Below, in pieces: positions 37,282 through 64,000 of a stretch of DNA of 64,000 nucleotides. This DNA is from Monomorium pharaonis (Eukaryota > Arthropoda > Insecta > Hymenoptera > Formicidae), in the NCBI RefSeq assembly GCF_013373865.1, contig NC_050468.1:7936510-8000509 (forward strand). Direction: 5' to 3'. The notes beneath the pieces are model-generated. The model did not search any database. It was not told where the DNA came from and saw only the letters and a program-made list of their open reading frames with translations. The number at the start of each line of letters is the position of its first letter. The stretch's first letter is position 1. Position numbers and translations under genes: made by a program.

Positions 37282-39833
37282 AAACTAATTTTGGTAAAGA
37301 TGTATAAAAAAAAATTAAGTAACACTTGTTATGTTATTTTTTCCAAAGTATTTATTTTAACATTATAAATAATTAGAGATAATATGAAACATCGCTAATA
37401 CAATTAATTATATATGCGACTGGGGATCGAGAAACTTATACAAATCGCTTATGTAGTTCTAATAGTTCATGATAATAATTAGATATTTACGAGAGATAAC
37501 AAAAGAGAAAAAGAGAGAGATAATGATATTATAATATTATATATACAATTATATTCTAAATTAAATATCTACAAAATGGGATTTAAAAAGAAGTTATTGC
37601 ACAAAGAAATTGCTGTATGGACGCGCAGTATTTTTTCCTATTTTTCTCTGTTCATCACAGGCCGATATATGCATAAATCAGTTATTACATAATGCATAGT
37701 TAAAATATAACTATAATATGATATTAACTATTATACATATATAGTGTGTACGTTTTGTTTTAATAACGTCACATTACAATAATAGTCTTTATAATGGAAG
37801 CACAATGTATGTATGATACGTGAGCTATTTGATCTATGCATCGATTTAATCTCTTAAAACTGATCCACAATTTCAAAATAAAAATTAAGGTGTGACTTTC
37901 AATTATAATCGAAAACTAAACATAATATAAATTATGTTTATAGACATGTACTAATATTTAATACTAATTTTACAATTAAGGGATATATGTATGTGTGTCT
38001 GGTTATAATTTTGTTTAATATTTTTGGAAGATATTCCAATTTAATCAAATTTTATATAATTATTTTATTAGAAGAAAAATTGCAATTGGATAGACATAGA
38101 ACAATTACAGTTTTCGTCATAAAAATGAAGATACAATACTTATACGTATTGTACGATAAGATAATAATATATAATTATTTTCAATACATATAGCACTTTG
38201 TCGTTTACGAATTAAATATATACGCACAATGGCATTGAGCATATTCATAATTCTATAAAAATATCAATTTAATGATTATATACATAGATTTGTTATAAAT
38301 GGATGAAATTACGACGAGATTTACTCTTGATGTAATTGCACATTTGTAATAAGTGTAATAACAATAGGCACTAATTGATATTACTATTAGAAACATCTTG
38401 AGCTGTAATGTACATTTGTACATTAATAAATCATCCAAATGTACAAGTAAAAGCGCTTTGTCCTAAACCGTTCCCCATCGATTAAGAATGTTAAAATATC
38501 TTATACTTTCTAAACAAAATATTTCTATATATATATTTCACTACAGTCATATTGACAGTATTATTTGCATCTTGCGCAATTAACTAGTTTAACTTATGGA
38601 TTATTATTGAATAAAATTGATACAAAATAATGGAATATTACAGAAATATTAGAAAGAAATATCAGAAATGGTGATGTTTTTTTATCACTATGAAATCCTT
38701 GATAAATATTTTAGTAACATATCAGTTATGTGATATATTTACAGAAATAACAAATAAAATGTCAATATATCCATGCAAATACATATTGTCATCAGATATT
38801 TGATATCAAGAACAAATAATATTTCACATTGATAGAATCCATGACAATATAAATGTATGAATAATTAATTATAAAATGATAAGAAGAAAAACACGTCGAA
38901 AAATGAGTTATGTACAAAAGCATATGGGTATTACTAATAGCTTTGATTTATCACGACATTTTTAATCCATGATTGTTGTAGCGCTACAGATATTGTATAA
39001 AACATCATATTAGATATCTATAAAAAGTGGTATCACAATATCATGACGTATGCGAACGAACGAATTCGTAACAAAATTAAATTATATAAGTGAAAAATAC
39101 AAATTAACTAGTGTAGTAACAATGTGCATTTTAATATTAATTGCTACTGTCTTACAGCATTACATTATTGCACGATACTATAAAAATATTTCCAATATTT
39201 CTTATTAAATTGTAAAATCATTTTGCTTTAACTATTATAACGTTTCTTCGTTGTACAAGTGTAAATAATCGATAATCGATTGGCAATAAGTTATTGATTT
39301 TTTCCTGATGACCTATTTTACGAAAATTAATTATTTACTACGAGAGAGAGGGAGAAAGAGAGAGAGAGAGAGAGAGTTTAATAATTACATATATAAAATA
39401 TACATATGTTTTAAATATATTTTCCTATAAAATTGATTGTTATATAGTCTTTATAATGTATAAATTATTATTTACAACATAATGGCAAAACCTACTAATT
39501 ATTCCCCTTCGTTAATCGCTAAAAAATATCGTAAATGCGATCAATATAACTTATAACAAATAGTTTGGGGAACATTCTGTTACATTTTTTTATCTCAAAT
39601 ACAAAATATTTTAATAGATGCATAAAAACAACAAAATTAACATAAATAATAAAACTAGAAGATAGAAGAGCTTGTATGCACTATCTCTCATATTTATTAA
39701 GTATAATTGGGCTATTTTTAAAGACAAACAGGATATTACAATAATTAGGAATCCTAAAAAAAAATTCCATGTGACAGCAGTCGACTCGTATCCGCGGATT
39801 CTTTGAGTTTGATCCCATTTTATCTCTACCCCA
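36461..39833. other. AT-rich intergenic DNA downstream of bestrophin
   Basis: Long AT-rich stretch with a TA microsatellite (37.23 kb) and a GA microsatellite (39.35 kb). No coding, RNA or transposon feature was recognised. Confidence 0.55.
37230..37277. repeat. (TA)n microsatellite
   Basis: About 20 TA units within AT-rich intergenic DNA. Other AT microsatellites are at 25500-25550 (TATATTA-type) and 25586-25612 (ATT)n. Confidence 0.9.
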
Positions 39834-39839
39834 TTTATT
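39834..39839 (-). terminator. Candidate poly(A) signal of bestrophin
   Basis: AATAAA on the minus strand, about 400 bp after the stop codon. A second AATAAA lies at 39693-39698. The 3' UTR end cannot be fixed from sequence alone. Confidence 0.3.
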
Positions 39840-40237
39840 AAAGAATAAAGAATTGCGAATAAAAGGAGTATAAAGTAAACAGTTATTCATTTTAGGAATC
39901 TTTAATTTACTAGAATGATTGCTTGATATGAGAATTTTAATTAAGAAATTATAAGTAGAATTTTCCCTTCTTTGTGTTGATTTCGAAAAATTTGTAAGAT
40001 CTGATTAAAGATCTGACAATATAAGGTACTTTTAGGAAAATTCGCAGACACTAGTAATCTTGTCTATAAAAGAGAACTAGATAATCACGTGGAATGAATA
40101 AACCAAATTCATCGTATGCAGTGCACATACAAGACATCACAATAATGAACGAAGATGAATCTTAGGAAACATCAACAGAATTCTAATCTTCAAATTAACT
40201 GAACGAGTAAAGTTCGCGTTATCAATATTATCCTCCA

Positions 40238-61073
<20,836 letters not shown>

Positions 61074-64000
61074 CTGAAACAGATGTGTAAATAGACGTCG
61101 ATTATACTTTATGTATCGTTTAGGTGAAAAGTTTGTATTTTAAAAAAATAGAAAAAGATGGAAAGTAAATCAAGTGTAAAGTTAAGCTATATGTATACAA
61201 ATTGATGCAAATTCTTACTAATTTTAAGCTAGCTTGTACGCGAACGGCAGTAGGCACGCTCGCGCTAATATTATAATATAAATTTTAAAACAGTTCACTA
61301 TGTTTAAATGCACGACTTCGATAAAAATCCGAGTTTGCACTAAATCGGTATCGGTAGCGAAAATGGTGCCAACTTCAAAATTCGTTTCAATAAATGCCAG
61401 ACACGTTTCCACGTCTCGTGCATACTTTCCCCTTGTTCTCTTGGCCCGACATTACGAGCCTTTCCTTGTGCATACTCACTCTGCTACCGTTTTAAACTGT
61501 TCTAGTATCAATCGAAAAAAACTCAGTGACACCTGCTATTTTCCTTTCTTTCTTGGACACTGACGCGCACTTTTGTAATCGATCGCGCGATTTTGCAATC
61601 CATCAACGGCCGCAATCGCTTGGAGGAATATCAATTTAATCGGAAATGATCGACGATGTCGACATTCAGATTTTCCGTATGCTTGAATAGTCGCAACTTT
61701 TGAAGGGAGTCAAAGGTTGGAAATATTTAGGTGACTTTGCAAAAGAAATCGAAGTTAGTTTATGTTACTAAATATCTTTTTCTTGGTACTGTCGATACCA
61801 CATACATCATGCATTAATTATCTTCGCCTCCACGAAAGTTCCTTGCATTCCTCGTTTGTAGCGACGATGAACTATAAACCTTCTCAGGCACGTAGAGCTA
61901 TCGTAAGAAATTACGTTAAGTTCTTATTGCTCACAGTTACAACCGCATTAAAAAAAGAAAATCTTAGAAAATAAAAAAGAAGATAACAATTCTCCATTTT
62001 TTTAACAATTCCTCTTGCTTCCCGTATTTCTGATCTTTTTAAATCGGTTGTTCCGACATTCAGTGATGATCACCGTTATCTCTTCGACGGTCTTTTCGTC
62101 ATCTTTTATTTGCACGTACGAAAAATGAGACAGCTCCTTCCTCGGAATTCTGCGACTTACCCGTCGCGCATGTAAAATGCTCGGTTTGGCAGCTTGCGAA
62201 TGACCCTCCTCGCGGGGAAAGGTAGCAGCCGAACACCGATCGTCCTATCTCGCGGGACCTGCATTTCAATTAGATTTCAATGAAAGGCGTAGCTCAGGAG
62301 CCGTGTGGTGCCGCTCATTCACAAATCCGACACTCTGTTTTACGCGATTACATGACCACGCACGGTTGTATGTATATAACCGTGGGCTCGTTCCGTGGCT
62401 GAGGACCTTGTCTCCTACCTACGTGCAAAAATTCCATCGGAACCCGTCGTTCCTAGAGATCCACTGCACCGTACGAACGTAATTGCATGCACGCTGCGCT
62501 TTGAATCGAAAATTCGTTAAAGAACCCATCAACCGCTTACGGTAACTTGAAATGTTGTTAATTCATTTGAAATTGCACGTCTAGCGCAATATTATTTTTA
62601 TTTAGAGTTTCCATCAAAAGTTGTTTTAATAGAATTTGAAATTCGCAGGACCATTTTAATTTCATGTAAATGTCTACCCACGTTTTGTTTTATATAAAGA
62701 CAAATGTACTTATATCGCTACTTATATTACTACTTATAATATAAATTAGATATTTTGCATCGCGCAAATTTATTGATGAAGTCGAGATTGTTACTATATT
62801 GCAAATTGAAAGACCACAATGAATCATCCGTTGAAGAAGTTATTGTACATAAACGCGATAATGCTTCTCGCGCTGATGGAATGACAGAAGGCAGACTGGC
62901 GGAATGCTGCAAAATTTATGCCGTAGCACAGGTAGTACATGTATCTTTCTTCGATATTGCAATGATAATAAACGTCAGAAAACCATGAAATTAAACCAAT
63001 GTTCCTTCATGCACTGCGGTATAAACGCAACACCTTGTCTAACTTTGGGTTTAAAGATCCATAACGATATTTTCAGCAGAAATAAACCGTACGCATGGCG
63101 GGACATCGTGGTGCAATGAAACACCGCTTTTTCTCGGAACTTTCTCGAAAATCATTGCATTCTGGACGCGCGTTCCGTGTGATTTAATATATGAAATTAG
63201 TGATACAGCTAAGGCGAAGAAAGCGATTGCATAAGGAGACGATTAAATTGTTTAGTGCCGATTGATCGACTTTTGCTCTGTTAGTGTAATGTTGGTAGCA
63301 ATTGAGGGTTGCAAGTCGACCGCGCGAGTTTAGTTAAAACAGTTGATGACCGATGGATATACTTATGTTTCATTAGAAATTGATTCAAGTAATAATAGAT
63401 CGCTATGTGTGGAAGAAGAGAATATGTTTAAGAAAAATATACGTGTATGTGTAAAATGTGCATAAATGCGCGCGCGTTGGTTCGTCCTTCTTTTTCGTCA
63501 CGGTACGTTGCACTTTCACTCCGACACTGTGTCATTGACCAGAAGTGGAAGCTTGCACCAAACCCGTCTTCATTGTCCAAATTGAAGCTCTACAGCGGGA
63601 TCGTCGCAAAAGAATTTAAGAAAATAATCACACATAACAAGTATTTTCTTAGAAAATTTATTGAGATTAGTTATTGGGACAACGATGATTGTTTGAAATA
63701 GAGACATCAAGGATAATGTACATTTTTAACGTAGTAAAATGAAAATAATTATATTTAACTTGTGAAAATAGTTCCGTTCTGATTTAAAGAAGGATAACTT
63801 TATTTTTGTCGCTAAACAAACCTGCTTATCACAGTTAAACTAATTACAATTACAAATACACAAATGGTGATATTACTGATGTTAAGATTTTAAATAATGT
63901 ATTATTTTATGTGTTCATCGCATTTATATTAGCTATGAAAGAATAAAAAAGCTAACTTTGCTATTGGCTACGAAATTATAGGATCATCTTCCGTTCCGTA
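61074..64000 (-). other. Bestrophin upstream intron (partial)
   Basis: Since the first visible exon begins mid-protein in phase 0, the DNA to its right is intron of the same gene. A search by eye for the expected upstream motifs (RWW, PWPD) on the minus strand found none. The patch at 62.1-62.55 kb is CpG-rich. Small frames such as 61762-61974 have no support. Confidence 0.6.

Noticed and set aside
39302..39325. Third hammerhead-like core (CTGATGA...GAAA)
   Set aside because: The intervening bases cannot form helix II and there are no complementary outer arms.

Overview
This is eukaryotic nuclear DNA from an insect genome. The base composition is AT-rich, but CG dinucleotides are frequent even in noncoding DNA, and GC/CpG-rich blocks alternate with very AT-rich stretches. 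Simple repeats and small inverted-repeat transposons are abundant. This pattern, together with an arthropod-type bestrophin gene with long introns, fits a hymenopteran and probably an ant. The species assignment is inference.

The only protein-coding gene I can support firmly is a bestrophin (calcium-activated anion channel) on the minus strand. Seven exons are visible, from 61073 down to the stop codon at 40238, with consensus splice sites and matching phases. They encode about 730 residues: part of the channel core, the hallmark acidic calcium-clasp motif, and a long low-complexity C-terminal tail. The N-terminal exons were not found and must lie to the right of the window. A 13.5-kb intron (47404-60943) carries several transposons.

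The left 40 kb (1-40 kb) looks intergenic. It holds CpG-rich blocks (about 0.7-1.6, 3-4, 5.2-7.7, 9.6-10.4, 11.6-13.9, 20.2-20.9 and 22-23.7 kb), small MITEs (10.9 and 24.0 kb), a 1.8-kb element with 72-bp terminal inverted repeats (15949-17754), a coding relic with two in-frame stops (17996-18313), a 1.09-kb element with 75-bp identical terminal repeats (24209-25297), and a degenerate GC-rich repeat array (about 29.9-32.0 kb).

The most unusual content is a group of foldback-type elements. Element A (33527-36274) has long inverted arms, nine tandem copies of a 164-bp unit in one arm only, a 10-bp purine-rich minisatellite at its centre, and a perfect 9-bp target duplication. It lies inside an older hairpin MITE, whose two halves now flank it. 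Element B (48475-49489), in the bestrophin intron, has related ends and an 8/9-matching 9-bp duplication. A third, unrelated hairpin element (51690-52079, TA-flanked) carries the same 10-bp minisatellite at its centre as element A. Two hammerhead-ribozyme-like motifs of the kind found in Penelope-like retroelements are seen at 8.15 and 17.5 kb.
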